Below are positions 8,988 through 18,970 of a DNA stretch of 64,000 nt, one piece after another; positions within the stretch are counted from its first letter, which is position 1, and each line of letters begins with the position of its first letter. The DNA is taken from contig WAMJ01000037.1 of NCBI GenBank assembly GCA_015522385.1, positions 1 to 64,000 of the forward strand, given 5' to 3'. The position numbers were made by a program, and so were the translations under genes. The notes under the pieces were generated by a model. It saw only the letters and a list, made by a program, of their open reading frames with translations. It was not told the origin of the DNA and did not search any database. The stretch is from Candidatus Heimdallarchaeota archaeon (lineage in GTDB: Archaea > Asgardarchaeota > Heimdallarchaeia > Heimdallarchaeales > Kariarchaeaceae).

Positions 8988-9880
8988 TAGAACACCCCTA
9001 GACCTTGTGTCTTTCTGATCGATCGATCAGTCAGTGAGTAAATCTTACTTCCAATAACAGGATAAAAGAGAGACATGGCGATTAGTACAGCAAGATCGAG
9101 GTACCAATTTCCCAATATCCAGTCTGTTCCAACGAGGATAGACCTTACACCAGCATTCTGCCAAGTAGGAGGCAGGATATAGGAGAGGAATCGTATGTAT
9201 GAAGGAAGGAGAGTGATGGGGAAGAAGATACCCATTGCTACCCCTATGAGATTACTGATGACTCCCTGCAGGCTCTGCATGTCCTTAAACTTCACAACAA
9301 GTGCACCGAACCCAAATGCCAGTCCGTAAAGTGGAAGCATTCCAATGAGAAGGAAGAGTAGTGAGTAAACTACGGAGATGGGATCTGTGAAGGGATTGGC
9401 CTTGAAGAGAACCGCTGCAAGTACTAGCGAAATCACGAAATTAATGAAGGCTCTGACAATGGCGTACAGACCAGTTCCGTACATAACGTAGACTTGGTTA
9501 GTTGGCGCTAGATACAGAGATTCAAGTGTACCAGTGATCTGCTCCCTTCTGAGGAAGAATCCGAAGTTAAAAAGTGCACCATTGACGATCTGAAATACAT
9601 TGGCTCCGAGGACAGCGTAGAGAACGAAACTAGCGGATTCGGAGTTGACCGATTTTTGGAACTGCAATGACGCATTGTCAATACTACCCGTAGCTGACAC
9701 TCCAATGAAGATAGGAAATATTGCAAAGAGAAGAGGGGTGATTATGTCGAAGAAAAGCGCACCTTTGTATCTCATGATTTGAGTCATCCTCTGTATGAAA
9801 ACTGACCAAATTATTCCCATGTTCGATTTGAAGGAGAACTGGCTTCTGTACTGCTTATGATCCATGACATCCATGCTCAT
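8987..9880 (-). CDS. ABC-2 type transporter permease (first permease)
   Basis: 297 residues with about six membrane segments. The coupling motif here is RREQITGTLESLYLAPTN, the ABC-2 signature, followed by hydrophobic segments such as FINFVISLVLAAVLF. The gene starts within the 3' end of the ATPase gene (four-base overlap at 9877-9880) and ends in a one-base overlap with the second permease, so all three should be made from one transcript with coupled translation. It is a paralogue of its neighbour rather than a copy: the two share layout but little obvious sequence. Confidence 0.9.
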   Translation of the reverse strand: MSMDVMDHKQYRSQFSFKSNMGIIWSVFIQRMTQIMRYKGALFFDIITPLLFAIFPIFIGVSATGSIDNASLQFQKSVNSESASFVLYAVLGANVFQIVNGALFNFGFFLRREQITGTLESLYLAPTNQVYVMYGTGLYAIVRAFINFVISLVLAAVLFKANPFTDPISVVYSLLFLLIGMLPLYGLAFGFGALVVKFKDMQSLQGVISNLIGVAMGIFFPITLLPSYIRFLSYILPPTWQNAGVRSILVGTDWILGNWYLDLAVLIAMSLFYPVIGSKIYSLTDRSIRKTQGLGVF

Positions 9881-10881
9881 GGTCTCACCTCCGAATCTTC
9901 TGAAAGAGACCGACCAGTTAGATCGATGAAGACGTCCTCAAGTGTGGGTTCTACCAACTCTATACTCCGGATCGTACTACCAGATTGTACCAAGATCTGT
10001 GTGACTTCAGTAAGGGGGTTTTCTCCTTCAAACTGGATATGAATTTCGTTAAACTCATTAGATGATACTCCAATCCCCTGAATATTGGGTAGGCTACGGA
10101 GTTTGTCCACCACATTTTCGGAGATTATACCAGTGACAACAAGCGACCTCTCCAACTTAGACGATTTCACCAGATTTCTAGGGGTGTCACGAGCGATGAT
10201 CCTTCCATAGTCGATTATTGCAACCTCGTCACAAAGCTCAGAAATCTCACTCATGACGTGTGAAGTGTACACAACCGTCTTACCTGCCTTAGGGAGATCC
10301 TTAACGATACTCCGCAATTTTCTAGCACCATGAACATCCATGGCAACTGTCGGCTCGTCCAGGAATATAACGGGGGCGTCGTTGAGAAGTGCCTTGGCAA
10401 ACGCAAACTTCATGCGTTGTCCAGAGGAGTATCCCTCAACAGTCCTGTCTGCAAATTCCTCCAAATCGAGTAACTGGAGCAGCTCAGGAATACGTCGATT
10501 CAGAAAATCACGAGGAAGAGCGTAGAGTTTCCCGAAGAACTCGAGGTTTTCGCGTCCAGTGAGCTTCCAATATAACCCTCTCTCTCCCATGAGCATGCAG
10601 CCGATACTCGCTCTTACATCCTTGTCCTCCGTGAGCACGTTGTAGCCGTTGACAAACAGATCTCCACGCGTTGGAATGAGGAGTGTGGTCAGGCATTTGA
10701 TTAGGGTTGACTTACCTGCTCCGTTAGGCCCTAAAATACCAAAGATTTTACCTTCAGGGATCTCGAGATCAATTCCCCGGAGTGCATGTACCTTCCTAAT
10801 ATCAGGCTTTCCAAAAAGGCTCCTCCGAATTTTCGATTCATATATCATCTCTAGTCCAGATATAGAAATAATGGAATTCAA
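9877..10881 (-). CDS. ABC transporter ATP-binding protein
   Basis: 334 residues. Walker A is GPNGAGKST (51-59). The ABC signature is in the variant form YSSGQRMKFAFAKALL, with Walker B VIFLDEPT just after, and a switch histidine in VVYTSHVMSE. The C-terminal 90 residues (after DTPRNLV) form the DUF4162-like tail often seen in ATPases that drive ABC-2 exporters. The first codon is a TTG at 10881 (an ATG occurs at residue 12). It is the promoter-proximal gene of the exporter operon and is divergent from the S9 peptidase gene, with about 140 bases between the starts. Confidence 0.93.
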   Translation of the reverse strand: MNSIISISGLEMIYESKIRRSLFGKPDIRKVHALRGIDLEIPEGKIFGILGPNGAGKSTLIKCLTTLLIPTRGDLFVNGYNVLTEDKDVRASIGCMLMGERGLYWKLTGRENLEFFGKLYALPRDFLNRRIPELLQLLDLEEFADRTVEGYSSGQRMKFAFAKALLNDAPVIFLDEPTVAMDVHGARKLRSIVKDLPKAGKTVVYTSHVMSEISELCDEVAIIDYGRIIARDTPRNLVKSSKLERSLVVTGIISENVVDKLRSLPNIQGIGVSSNEFNEIHIQFEGENPLTEVTQILVQSGSTIRSIELVEPTLEDVFIDLTGRSLSEDSEVRP

Positions 10882-11024
10882 TACTCTATTTTTTCACCGA
10901 TGGCATATAACAGTATCTTTCCCTCCAGTTTTCAGATTGGAACCACGATTGATATCGATCAGATACACCTTTCTAATTGGAAAGAACAGGATACTCTAAT
11001 AAACATATACGAATAGGGCAACGT

Positions 11025-12857
11025 ATGAGCAACTCACGAGGGTTCTGGGAGCCCATTCCATATAAAATAGCAATACAGGGAACGGTGTACTCGGTCCCCA
11101 AGTACTCACCTGATGGAAAAATGATGGCATATATAATGGGGCAGAATGGTTTGACAGCACTGATGGTACTCGACTTGAAATCGGGGGTTTCTCTCCAGCT
11201 CACTGCAGATCAAAAAATCTCTACTGGCACAGCATATGGGGGAGGTGTGTACTGTTGGACATCAGACTCAAACTATATCATCTTCTCCTCAGGTGGTAAG
11301 CTCTGCAGAGTACCAGTTGATGGTGGAGAGGTTGATAAATTAAGGAGTGTTGATCTGAGCTTCAATCCATCAGAACTCAACGGCAGAATCCTCTTCTCTA
11401 TTGAGCATGAGGACACTATGTCTATAGGAAGTATTCAGGGAAGTGGATGGCCTGAGAGACTACCTTTCGATGGAGATTTCCTCTATGATGCTGTTGAGAA
11501 CCCAGTCAGTGGAGATATCGCAGTTCATCAATGGGATTTCCCTAACATGAGCTGGAACAGCTCACGAATACTTCTCCTACACAAGGGAAAAGTCAAGGTT
11601 GTTGCGGATGGAGTTGATGAGGCTGTCTGCCAACCACGCTTTTCACCAGACGGGAAGCATTTAGCTTATATTTCAGACAAGAACGGTTGGTGGAATCTCT
11701 GGATTGCAGATGGGAATGGCAACAATTCAAGAATCCTCGTTGATGCTCAAGAAGAACACAGCTACTCGACATGGGTAACAGGTGCGTCTAATTTCCAATG
11801 GTTAGCTGATTCAGAGAGTATTATTTTCACAAGAAACAGGATGGGTGATTTCGGATTGAGCAAGGTGAACATAATCACTGGTGAGATTGTGGATCTTGAG
11901 AGTGTAGGTGGAGACTACTCAAACCTAAGCATCAATCACTCTACCAACGAGCTTGTCTTTGAGTTCTCTTCCTTCAACGTAAGAAAGGAGATCAGAGTAC
12001 TAGATACAATTAGCGGAGAAATTAGGACGATCTTCAAATCAGGGTTAGTTATCCCCAAATCCAGTCTGGCGAAGATACCACAACCCAAGAGCATCAGGTT
12101 CCCAACAGAGGATGGGGAGCATGCATACGGACTGCTCTATTCTCTCCCCGATTCGAGAGGGAAAATCCACAATTGCCCGACTATCTTTCTTGTACATGGA
12201 GGGCCCACAGGCATGGCTAAAAATGAATTCAAAATTCAGATCAATTACTGGGTCAGTATGGGATGGGCAGTATTTGCAGTTAACCATAGGGGATCGATAG
12301 GCTACGGAAGGCAGTATCGGGAGAAGTTGAATGGAAACTGGGGGTTGTATGACGTCTCGGATACCAAAGACGCAAGGGAGTATCTGATCAAGGAAGGGAT
12401 AACCAATCCTGAGAAGACGGTTGTCATGGGTGGATCAGCAGGAGGATACACCACCCTAATGTGCCTCGCAACTTATCCAGGTACATTTACTGCTGGTGTA
12501 AACCTCTACGGAGTGAGTGATCTCTTCGGTCTAAGCGAAGAGACTCACTACCTTGAGAGCCAATATGACACGATATTGGTAGGGCCGCTACCTAAGGCAT
12601 CCAAGAAATTCTTCGAACGGTCACCAATATACTTAGCAGATAAGATCATCGACCCCCTCCTAATTCTCCAAGGAGAGGACGACCCTGTTGTTCCGAAAAA
12701 TCAGTCCGATAGAATCTCCAAGATGGTCAAGGGAGAGGTCGAGTACAAAGTCTATCCAGGGGAAGGGCATGGATTTAGGAAGATCGAAACTATCCAAGAC
12801 ATGCTTACGCGGACAATGAAGTTCCTGAGAAAATATGTCCTGTATGACAGACCTTAG
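11025..12857 (+). CDS. S9-family (prolyl oligopeptidase-like) serine peptidase
   Basis: About 610 residues. The N-terminal two-thirds are beta-propeller-like, with repeated SPDGK/SPDGKHLAYISD blades as in TolB and acylaminoacyl peptidases. The C-terminal alpha/beta-hydrolase domain has the oxyanion motif HGGPTG, the nucleophile elbow GGSAGG, the acid in EDDPVVP and the histidine in GEGHGF, in the order expected for S9 peptidases. There is no signal peptide, so the enzyme is cytosolic and probably trims short peptides. ATG 11025 is preferred over an upstream TTG at 10977: a TATA-like CTAATAAACAT lies about 25 bases before it. The 3' end overlaps the convergent Nudix gene by four bases. Confidence 0.92.
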   Translation: MSNSRGFWEPIPYKIAIQGTVYSVPKYSPDGKMMAYIMGQNGLTALMVLDLKSGVSLQLTADQKISTGTAYGGGVYCWTSDSNYIIFSSGGKLCRVPVDGGEVDKLRSVDLSFNPSELNGRILFSIEHEDTMSIGSIQGSGWPERLPFDGDFLYDAVENPVSGDIAVHQWDFPNMSWNSSRILLLHKGKVKVVADGVDEAVCQPRFSPDGKHLAYISDKNGWWNLWIADGNGNNSRILVDAQEEHSYSTWVTGASNFQWLADSESIIFTRNRMGDFGLSKVNIITGEIVDLESVGGDYSNLSINHSTNELVFEFSSFNVRKEIRVLDTISGEIRTIFKSGLVIPKSSLAKIPQPKSIRFPTEDGEHAYGLLYSLPDSRGKIHNCPTIFLVHGGPTGMAKNEFKIQINYWVSMGWAVFAVNHRGSIGYGRQYREKLNGNWGLYDVSDTKDAREYLIKEGITNPEKTVVMGGSAGGYTTLMCLATYPGTFTAGVNLYGVSDLFGLSEETHYLESQYDTILVGPLPKASKKFFERSPIYLADKIIDPLLILQGEDDPVVPKNQSDRISKMVKGEVEYKVYPGEGHGFRKIETIQDMLTRTMKFLRKYVLYDRP

Positions 12858-13336
12858 GAACGACACTCCTTGAACACCTTGAGGTTAAGTACTTCCAGCT
12901 CATCGGATTGTGTATTGAGATTGAGAACCAGATCATAAATTCCGACGGAGAGATCTCTCATCTTACAAATCATCTTGTCAGAGGGGACAGTACGATCCGG
13001 GATATCTCTGAACCATTGGAGCTTTCCTTCTGGAGATTCAACAACATTGGGTAGTTCTTCTATCTCTACCCTGTAATAATGAAGGACAAAATGGCTGTCA
13101 ACTACACCATCTATAGTATAAACCTCATTCACTGTTGCGATGTATTCTGCTTTGTCAACGAGGATACCAGTCTCCTCTTTCAGCTCACGGAGAGCACCAA
13201 TGAGATTTGACTCACCGCCTTCCAATTTACCTCCTGGTAGAGCCCACCAACCTGCGTATGGATTCTTCGTCCTGCTGATTAAGAGAGTTTTTCCCTCGTG
13301 GATGACTTGAACCGTGACTATGTTCAGAACCTTCAC
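12854..13336 (-). CDS. Nudix hydrolase
   Basis: 160 residues. The Nudix box is complete (GGKLEGGESNLIGALRELKEETGI, consensus GX5EX7REUXEEXGU, about residues 36-59), so the metal-dependent pyrophosphohydrolase site is intact. The fold fits the MutT/ADP-ribose pyrophosphatase group. The substrate is probably a nucleoside diphosphate derivative, but which one cannot be told. The start is an ATG at 13336. It is convergent with the peptidase gene. Confidence 0.92.
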   Translation of the reverse strand: MKVLNIVTVQVIHEGKTLLISRTKNPYAGWWALPGGKLEGGESNLIGALRELKEETGILVDKAEYIATVNEVYTIDGVVDSHFVLHYYRVEIEELPNVVESPEGKLQWFRDIPDRTVPSDKMICKMRDLSVGIYDLVLNLNTQSDELEVLNLKVFKECRS

Positions 13337-13549
13337 TTATGACCTCGATACATTGAAAAGAAAAAAGTTCCTACTCCTATTCATTTTTGGACATCGTAGT
13401 TCAAGGATTTTTATAGTAGAACTTGTTATTAAAATCAGGTGGTAGAGAATTAAAATCAGAGTAAGTTGGATTGCAAAATTACCAGTTATTCGGTATTTTG
13501 TTGGGATCTTTAGAACCGTAGATCAAGAACATATCCTTGATCTGTAGAA
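13337..13549. other. AT-rich intergenic region
   Basis: This 213-base stretch lies between the Nudix start and the small GTPase stop. It holds TATA-like runs (such as TTTTTATAG) and the hairpin described separately; no gene is apparent. Confidence 0.4.
13520..13543. terminator. Perfect 8-bp inverted repeat just after the small GTPase gene
   Basis: AGATCAAG (13520-13527) and CTTGATCT (13536-13543) form a perfect stem around an eight-base loop, extendable by G-T pairs. It begins six bases after the GTPase stop codon. No long T-run follows, so it may be a 3'-end-stabilising hairpin rather than a true terminator. Confidence 0.4.
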
Positions 13550-14098
13550 TTACTTAGTGCTTTCGAGAGCGACGATTTCCTCAATCAACTGGTTGAAAAT
13601 TACCTCCACATTTAGTCCTGTAAGTGCACTTGTTTCATAGTACGGTACATCGAAGGATGACCACTCACTCAACATGTTAGCGTAGTTCCTGCCCTCTTCC
13701 TCTTTGACTGCCCACTTTCCAGACGTCTCACGTAGGTCTGCCTTGTTACCTACTAGTACGAATGGGACGAGCTCCCCATCAAGATTCCTCTTGAGCTCCT
13801 CAATCCATTTTGGGAGGTTTTCAAACGTTATTGGTCTGGAGATGTCAAACACCAGTAGAGCACCGTAAGTTCCTTTGTAGTAACTCTCTCGAACAACTTC
13901 AAAATTTGCCTGACCTGCAAGATCCCAGATCTGGAAGGTGTCAGTAGAGCTGTGATGATATATTCCGAAGTCAGCACCGATAGTGACCATGTAGTTGAAT
14001 GAAAATCCTTCACCTAGGAACCGCTTCCTAAGAGAGGTTTTCCCTACCATTGGATCACCGAGGATGACAACCTTCCTAACTTTGCGTGTGTTAAACAT
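13550..14098 (-). CDS. Rab/Ras-like small GTPase
   Basis: 182 residues with all GTPase motifs: G1 GDPMVGKTS (14-22), switch I threonine T39, G3 WDLAGQ (58-63, catalytic Gln present), G4 NKAD (118-121) and G5 ETSAL (155-159). Conserved F/W features around switch II (WDLAGQANFEVVRESYYKG) place it closer to Rab and Ras than to Arf or MglA. The C-terminus ends ALESTK with no cysteine, so it is not prenylated; membrane binding would have to come through a partner such as a longin or roadblock protein. Asgard archaea encode many such GTPases. It is divergent from the 1322-residue gene, with about 130 bases between starts. Confidence 0.93.
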   Translation of the reverse strand: MFNTRKVRKVVILGDPMVGKTSLRKRFLGEGFSFNYMVTIGADFGIYHHSSTDTFQIWDLAGQANFEVVRESYYKGTYGALLVFDISRPITFENLPKWIEELKRNLDGELVPFVLVGNKADLRETSGKWAVKEEEGRNYANMLSEWSSFDVPYYETSALTGLNVEVIFNQLIEEIVALESTK

Positions 14099-14226
14099 CT
14101 ACACTATTTACTTTTGGTCAGGCAATATAACCTTTTCTAAGGCAATTAATACTAATATCTTTACAGAATGCTATTTCCTATATCGTAGAGCAGATTCATT
14201 ATAAATGTCAGAGTAGTTATTGTGGT

Positions 14227-17200
14227 GTGACGGAGCTCTATTCTAGTTTCTGCAAAGGTTTGACCAAAGTCATCGAGAAACTCCCGTCATTTGAGGATGA
14301 GCATGAGAGTATGAAAATGACTCAGATTATCCAGTTGATTGATTTTGATGAGATAAGGACGGTAAATGAGGAATTTCTGCAGAATCGGTTTCTTGGAGAA
14401 ATCCTACTGCACTTGGCGCAAATTCCCATGATGAGATTTGGAAACCTGATACTCAAACCTGCAAGTACAATCATTCAACTCCCAAGGTTGCGAATAATTG
14501 GAAGAGATGAACTCCGATCTCTTCATAACAACGGAAGCCAAGATAGATGGAGAGAAATTACGAGTAAGCGCAGAGAATTTCGGCAAATATTCAGTTGGGG
14601 AAATTTAGAAAAATTCCAAGATATGGGAATTGTCCAGATTGTCCCTACAGTCGATCGTCAGAAGAAGACTTGGAGCCATGTTTACCTAACCCTTAAGGGG
14701 TGGATAACTGCATTGTCACTTGATTTTGAACCCCATCACAACTGTAACCACATGTCACTCACATACGATATTCTTTTGGACATTCACCATGAGAAGATGG
14801 GAGTTGGGTACGTTCTTGGAAGGGATGAAGAATTGATATTAGTATCCAAGATCCTAGCGAGAAGGGTGAGGGTAGATCATAAGGGGTTATATCCAATCTG
14901 TGGAAGGGTGGGCGCAGGATTACCTTCCTTTCTAAGACTATTGGAAGAGTATCTGAACTTTAGGAAAGTTGGGAGATATGACCTCTCTGGATTCTGGATA
15001 AATCTAGATTTGGAAGATATAATTGAAAATCCAGTTGATGCATTATTGACCTATGTGGGTAATGTTGTAGATCACACATATACTTCAGTAAGCGAGTTGG
15101 GATTAGGCCTTGGGAAGAAGGGCAGGTTCTACATCAACATATCAGGGTTTGTGAACGAGTACATAGAGAAGTGGACCAAAGAGGTTGTAACGCTAATAAA
15201 TGAAGTGCTCCTACCCTTAGCAGCTATGTCCAATATCATGGTGATCATGCAAATTGAGGACTACCATGAGTTTACAAATTTCGTTGACTCGTATCTCCCC
15301 GAAGAAACACCTTTCCCGTCACCAGTTTACTATCTCAATACCATCCCCAAAAGAGAGTTAGCCACCATCGCCTTTGAGAATATGTTCAGACGGATTCTTC
15401 CACCACTGACAAAGTTAGAGCAGCCTTCTATACTCAAAGGGATTATCACAGAGACTTTTCACAAAGTCCTAGAAGAAAACATGCATACTGAGTTCAGAGG
15501 AATTAGAGACCAACTCATCAGAAACATACATTTTCTGGATGACCTGTGCCCCCTTATTGGAAGAACAGAGCTCGCCGTTACGAATATTATTGACTTTGCT
15601 GAAAGCTCTGTGAGTTTATCGCTCCTGTCGATTGGATTTGAGAGGGAATTCCACGAGTTGGGAGAGCATATACCCCTTGACATTCGCAATCCAATGAATA
15701 CCGGCTTGGACAAGAACCATCAAAAACAAGAGTGGTTTGACAATCTTTTCAAGATCAAAGGAGAAAATATCCATTTCAGAGGGTATTCCCAATACAGACT
15801 GTACAGGGAATGGTTCACATCAGATAGGTTCACCTTACGTGAGAATCAGCTCTTGAAATTGATAGGGAAGATAGAGGAATTCTTTTCTCTGGCAGAAGAG
15901 ACCAAATTCTTTGGAGGATTTCCAGATCTCTTTGTGGATGAACTTGAAAGTACTCATATTGAATTTCTAAAACTCTACCAGAACAATTCGAGATTAATTT
16001 CTGATGATTTGGTTTCAGATTTGTTTGGGATACTGATAATCACCGGAAAGCAAGTCCCTGAAGATATACTATTTCTACAAGAAATCGAATTTTCGGAATT
16101 TCTAGAGAAATTTAGGAGGATGGTTCATCTATCTGAGAGTACAGAGACCTTTAAACACAATCTTCTACGCCACTACGCACTCAACCTTTACAAAGCGCTC
16201 AGGGATAGAGTCCAACTCCGAAGCAAATTCAAGAGAGTAGCTACGATACTCCGATATCTACCCAGTCAATTCATAATTGAGAGGTTCGAGGAACTATTGG
16301 GGAAAAATTGGAACCTTGGTACAACTGATGATATAAAAATATGGTCGGAGGAGATCTCAGACTACCTCTTTGAGATCCATAATCAGTCCTTCCAAATGTT
16401 TGAGACGTACTCGGAGAAGTTCCTGAGCTTCTCAAAGAAAATCGACATCTCTGAAGACTCGCATTGGACTGTTCTCCGATTCTGGCACCTAATTACCTAT
16501 GGGATCTTTGAGATGTCCAAGCATTATCAACCAGATATTTCTACAATCAGCAGGTTGTTTCTCTCAAAGATCTCAGTTAAAGAATCTCTCTTATACAAGT
16601 TTATCAATCTCTCTAAGCTGAAGGGCTTCTCGAGTATCTTTGAACAGTGGGGACTGGAGGAGATTGAGTTGAACCAAGAATTCTTGCAGGACTCACCGAA
16701 AGACTGGTTGTTTAGTACAGTTCTCACATATCCACCTTCGGGAGGGACTCTCTCGGAGTACCTTACTTCGCTGATGTATTCGGATATTACTGAACTAGAG
16801 TTCAAACAGGAGGATCAACAGATAATCATTCATGCTGAAGATACTAGCAAGATAGCCAAGCTTATGAGAGATGTATATGCACTCGGATGGTTACTCTCTA
16901 CGGGAGATACCATCCATTCCCTATACGAAATTTACTCTGAAAATATTCATGACCTTGCATTGGAAGCATTCCGAGTGTTTGTTCAGAGTCCAGATCCAAT
17001 TATGAGAAAGATCTCAGATTTCGTGATTAACACGGTGTACACATTAGTAAAGCACGAAATCAGCTCGGGACAGATCGATCGTCGGGAACTCCTGAGAGTA
17101 ACAATCGGACAACTCGGTGCTGAGACGCTCCCATGGAGAATACACACACTCTTTCAAGAGGAGGGGGGATTGACAGACCTAATATCAGGTATAGGAAATT

Positions 17201-18195
17201 GGATAGAAGATGTTTTCACCAACGACAGGGTTGACCAGTTCATTTTAGGGTTCATGTTGTCCAACCTATTGCACCACCTGAACTCTAGAGAGGAACTGGA
17301 AGTTGAGATCTTCAATCAATTGAACGGGGAGAGAACGAGAAAACCCCTTCTACATAATTTATCAGTTATCTGGCTTAGGATTCTCCCCCATCTCACAGAG
17401 GAGTTAGTGAACGCCCTCCATGGGATCTGGTCAAAAATTAGAGTTGATTTCAACACCATGGTGTTCCTTTGCACAATGAATCAGTCACCAAGAGTAATGA
17501 AAGCGAGTATCGAAGTACTAAATAAGCTAGGAGAACCTGAGCTAGCTTCAGTCATTAATTTTAATTTGGAAATTACTACGTCAATGAAGGATGTAAGCAA
17601 AGTAATATCTGACAGATCTTATCCCCGAGGGATAGCACAAAGATACTTGAACATAGTCCTTGCAGTCATGTTCCTTCAAAAAAATGGAGTTTTCCTACTC
17701 CAGAAATCCCCTAAGCATATTATGGACTTCTGGCTTGATGAAATCGACCGTGTGGTCAATCCAAAGTACGGAACAGGAGTTCTTTCGGTTCCAATGGTTT
17801 ATACTTTTCTAAGAAACTACCTTTCAGCGGTAGTGCGTGACGACGAACATTCTAAAACCAATGGTATTTCCCTCCTCTACTACGGGATCTCTAACTGGTT
17901 GCTCGAGATACCTTCACAGATTCTGAGAAACCGTGAGGATAAGATATATTCCTCAATACCATCCTTCAACTACATTGACCACCTCACTACAATGCGTCTT
18001 GAAGCTCAGGAGATTATCATGGAGTCATATACAGAGAAGAACTCTGAAAGATTGGTAGAGTTTCTCACTACCGTAGGAATTCATGTGATTGAAGTATTCG
18101 GCCCGATTGTCAATACCTTCTATCGAAAGTTTCCCAAGAACGAGATAATTAAACGTGCCCACAAGATCATCAAAATGCAGGAGATCAAGAGCTGA
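14227..18195 (+). CDS. Giant protein with winged-helix-like region and degenerate STAND/AAA NTPase domain
   Basis: 1322 residues, starting with GTG at 14227. Residues about 125-165 read like a winged helix (EKFQDMGIVQIV... VYLTLKGWI). At 195-240 a GRDEEL motif is followed by LYPICGRVGAGLPS, the spacing of a STAND-type NTPase (GREEEL... GxxGxGKT), but the P-loop lysine is replaced: GLPS instead of GKT/S. A Walker B-like strand follows (NIMVIMQIEDYHEF, 336-349). The rest, about 900 residues, is helical with regularly spaced hydrophobics, like a solenoid, and has no recognised motif. It is cytosolic. The protein probably binds rather than hydrolyses nucleotide, or has lost both abilities (inference). 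It is divergent from the Rab-like GTPase and overlaps the convergent epimerase gene by 11 bases. Confidence 0.75.
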   Translation: MTELYSSFCKGLTKVIEKLPSFEDEHESMKMTQIIQLIDFDEIRTVNEEFLQNRFLGEILLHLAQIPMMRFGNLILKPASTIIQLPRLRIIGRDELRSLHNNGSQDRWREITSKRREFRQIFSWGNLEKFQDMGIVQIVPTVDRQKKTWSHVYLTLKGWITALSLDFEPHHNCNHMSLTYDILLDIHHEKMGVGYVLGRDEELILVSKILARRVRVDHKGLYPICGRVGAGLPSFLRLLEEYLNFRKVGRYDLSGFWINLDLEDIIENPVDALLTYVGNVVDHTYTSVSELGLGLGKKGRFYINISGFVNEYIEKWTKEVVTLINEVLLPLAAMSNIMVIMQIEDYHEFTNFVDSYLPEETPFPSPVYYLNTIPKRELATIAFENMFRRILPPLTKLEQPSILKGIITETFHKVLEENMHTEFRGIRDQLIRNIHFLDDLCPLIGRTELAVTNIIDFAESSVSLSLLSIGFEREFHELGEHIPLDIRNPMNTGLDKNHQKQEWFDNLFKIKGENIHFRGYSQYRLYREWFTSDRFTLRENQLLKLIGKIEEFFSLAEETKFFGGFPDLFVDELESTHIEFLKLYQNNSRLISDDLVSDLFGILIITGKQVPEDILFLQEIEFSEFLEKFRRMVHLSESTETFKHNLLRHYALNLYKALRDRVQLRSKFKRVATILRYLPSQFIIERFEELLGKNWNLGTTDDIKIWSEEISDYLFEIHNQSFQMFETYSEKFLSFSKKIDISEDSHWTVLRFWHLITYGIFEMSKHYQPDISTISRLFLSKISVKESLLYKFINLSKLKGFSSIFEQWGLEEIELNQEFLQDSPKDWLFSTVLTYPPSGGTLSEYLTSLMYSDITELEFKQEDQQIIIHAEDTSKIAKLMRDVYALGWLLSTGDTIHSLYEIYSENIHDLALEAFRVFVQSPDPIMRKISDFVINTVYTLVKHEISSGQIDRRELLRVTIGQLGAETLPWRIHTLFQEEGGLTDLISGIGNWIEDVFTNDRVDQFILGFMLSNLLHHLNSREELEVEIFNQLNGERTRKPLLHNLSVIWLRILPHLTEELVNALHGIWSKIRVDFNTMVFLCTMNQSPRVMKASIEVLNKLGEPELASVINFNLEITTSMKDVSKVISDRSYPRGIAQRYLNIVLAVMFLQKNGVFLLQKSPKHIMDFWLDEIDRVVNPKYGTGVLSVPMVYTFLRNYLSAVVRDDEHSKTNGISLLYYGISNWLLEIPSQILRNREDKIYSSIPSFNYIDHLTTMRLEAQEIIMESYTEKNSERLVEFLTTVGIHVIEVFGPIVNTFYRKFPKNEIIKRAHKIIKMQEIKS

Positions 18196-18931
18196 TTTTC
18201 CACCCTGAACCATCCCGTTCTATCTCGACCAGTGGGTCTAAGCTAAATTTCTCGTAAAGCATGTTCAGAACCCTGTTGTCAGGTTTGATGTTCAGTAGCC
18301 GTTGGTATACCGACTTAGGAACTCCAATGTCAATTAGGTAGAATCTGCCAAGATCTATCGTCTCCCTAAGGTGCCCAATTTTGGGAAATGCAATTGTACA
18401 GGTAGCTACAGGCTTGAGATTGCTGAAATTTTTCCCCGTGGACGTGTTGACCCCCGAGGGGGAATCCAGGCAGATCAAATTTCTTGCCATCCTCATTATT
18501 GAAAATACTTCAACTGATATCTCATCAGGTGCTCTGGTAAACCCGTAGCCTATGTAGGCATCGACAACAACAGAGAATTTGTCCAGACGCATTTTCATAG
18601 TGGAAAGGTCCTCTATTACCTCTACCTCAGAAATGTTCTGTAATCGCTCCAACTGTCGGAGAGGCACTTCTCTCAATTTCTCCTTACCCTTCGGGAGAAA
18701 AACAGTTACTGCATATCCCCAACTCACAAGTCTTCGACCACAAGTAAGACCTCCACCTCCGTTATTCCCAGAACCTGCCACGATAAGAACCGACCCCGTT
18801 GAAACAGATCTGACTAATCTTGCAAGGTTCAGACCAGCATGCTCCATCATTAGTTCCACAGGAATCTGGAGGTCTTCCATCATGATTCGATCAACTTCAA
18901 TCATCTGTTCAGTTGTGATTCCGCCAAGCAC
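18185..18931 (-). CDS. nnrE: NAD(P)H-hydrate epimerase (YjeF N-terminal domain)
   Basis: 248 residues. The sequence begins ITTEQMIEVDRIMM and continues with LMMEHAGLNLA, then VLIVAGSGNNGGGGL, the phosphate-binding loop of YjeF_N/Apo-A1-binding proteins. VVVDAYIGYGF and DSPSGVNTSTG carry the active-site acidic residues. It epimerises damaged R-NAD(P)HX to the S form. In many archaea it is fused to the dehydratase; here only the epimerase domain is present and no dehydratase is nearby. The ATG at 18931 is preferred. Confidence 0.9.
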   Translation of the reverse strand: MLGGITTEQMIEVDRIMMEDLQIPVELMMEHAGLNLARLVRSVSTGSVLIVAGSGNNGGGGLTCGRRLVSWGYAVTVFLPKGKEKLREVPLRQLERLQNISEVEVIEDLSTMKMRLDKFSVVVDAYIGYGFTRAPDEISVEVFSIMRMARNLICLDSPSGVNTSTGKNFSNLKPVATCTIAFPKIGHLRETIDLGRFYLIDIGVPKSVYQRLLNIKPDNRVLNMLYEKFSLDPLVEIERDGSGWKISS

Positions 18932-18970
18932 AGTAAATGGGATGTCCCAATAAATATAGGTGTATCTAAA

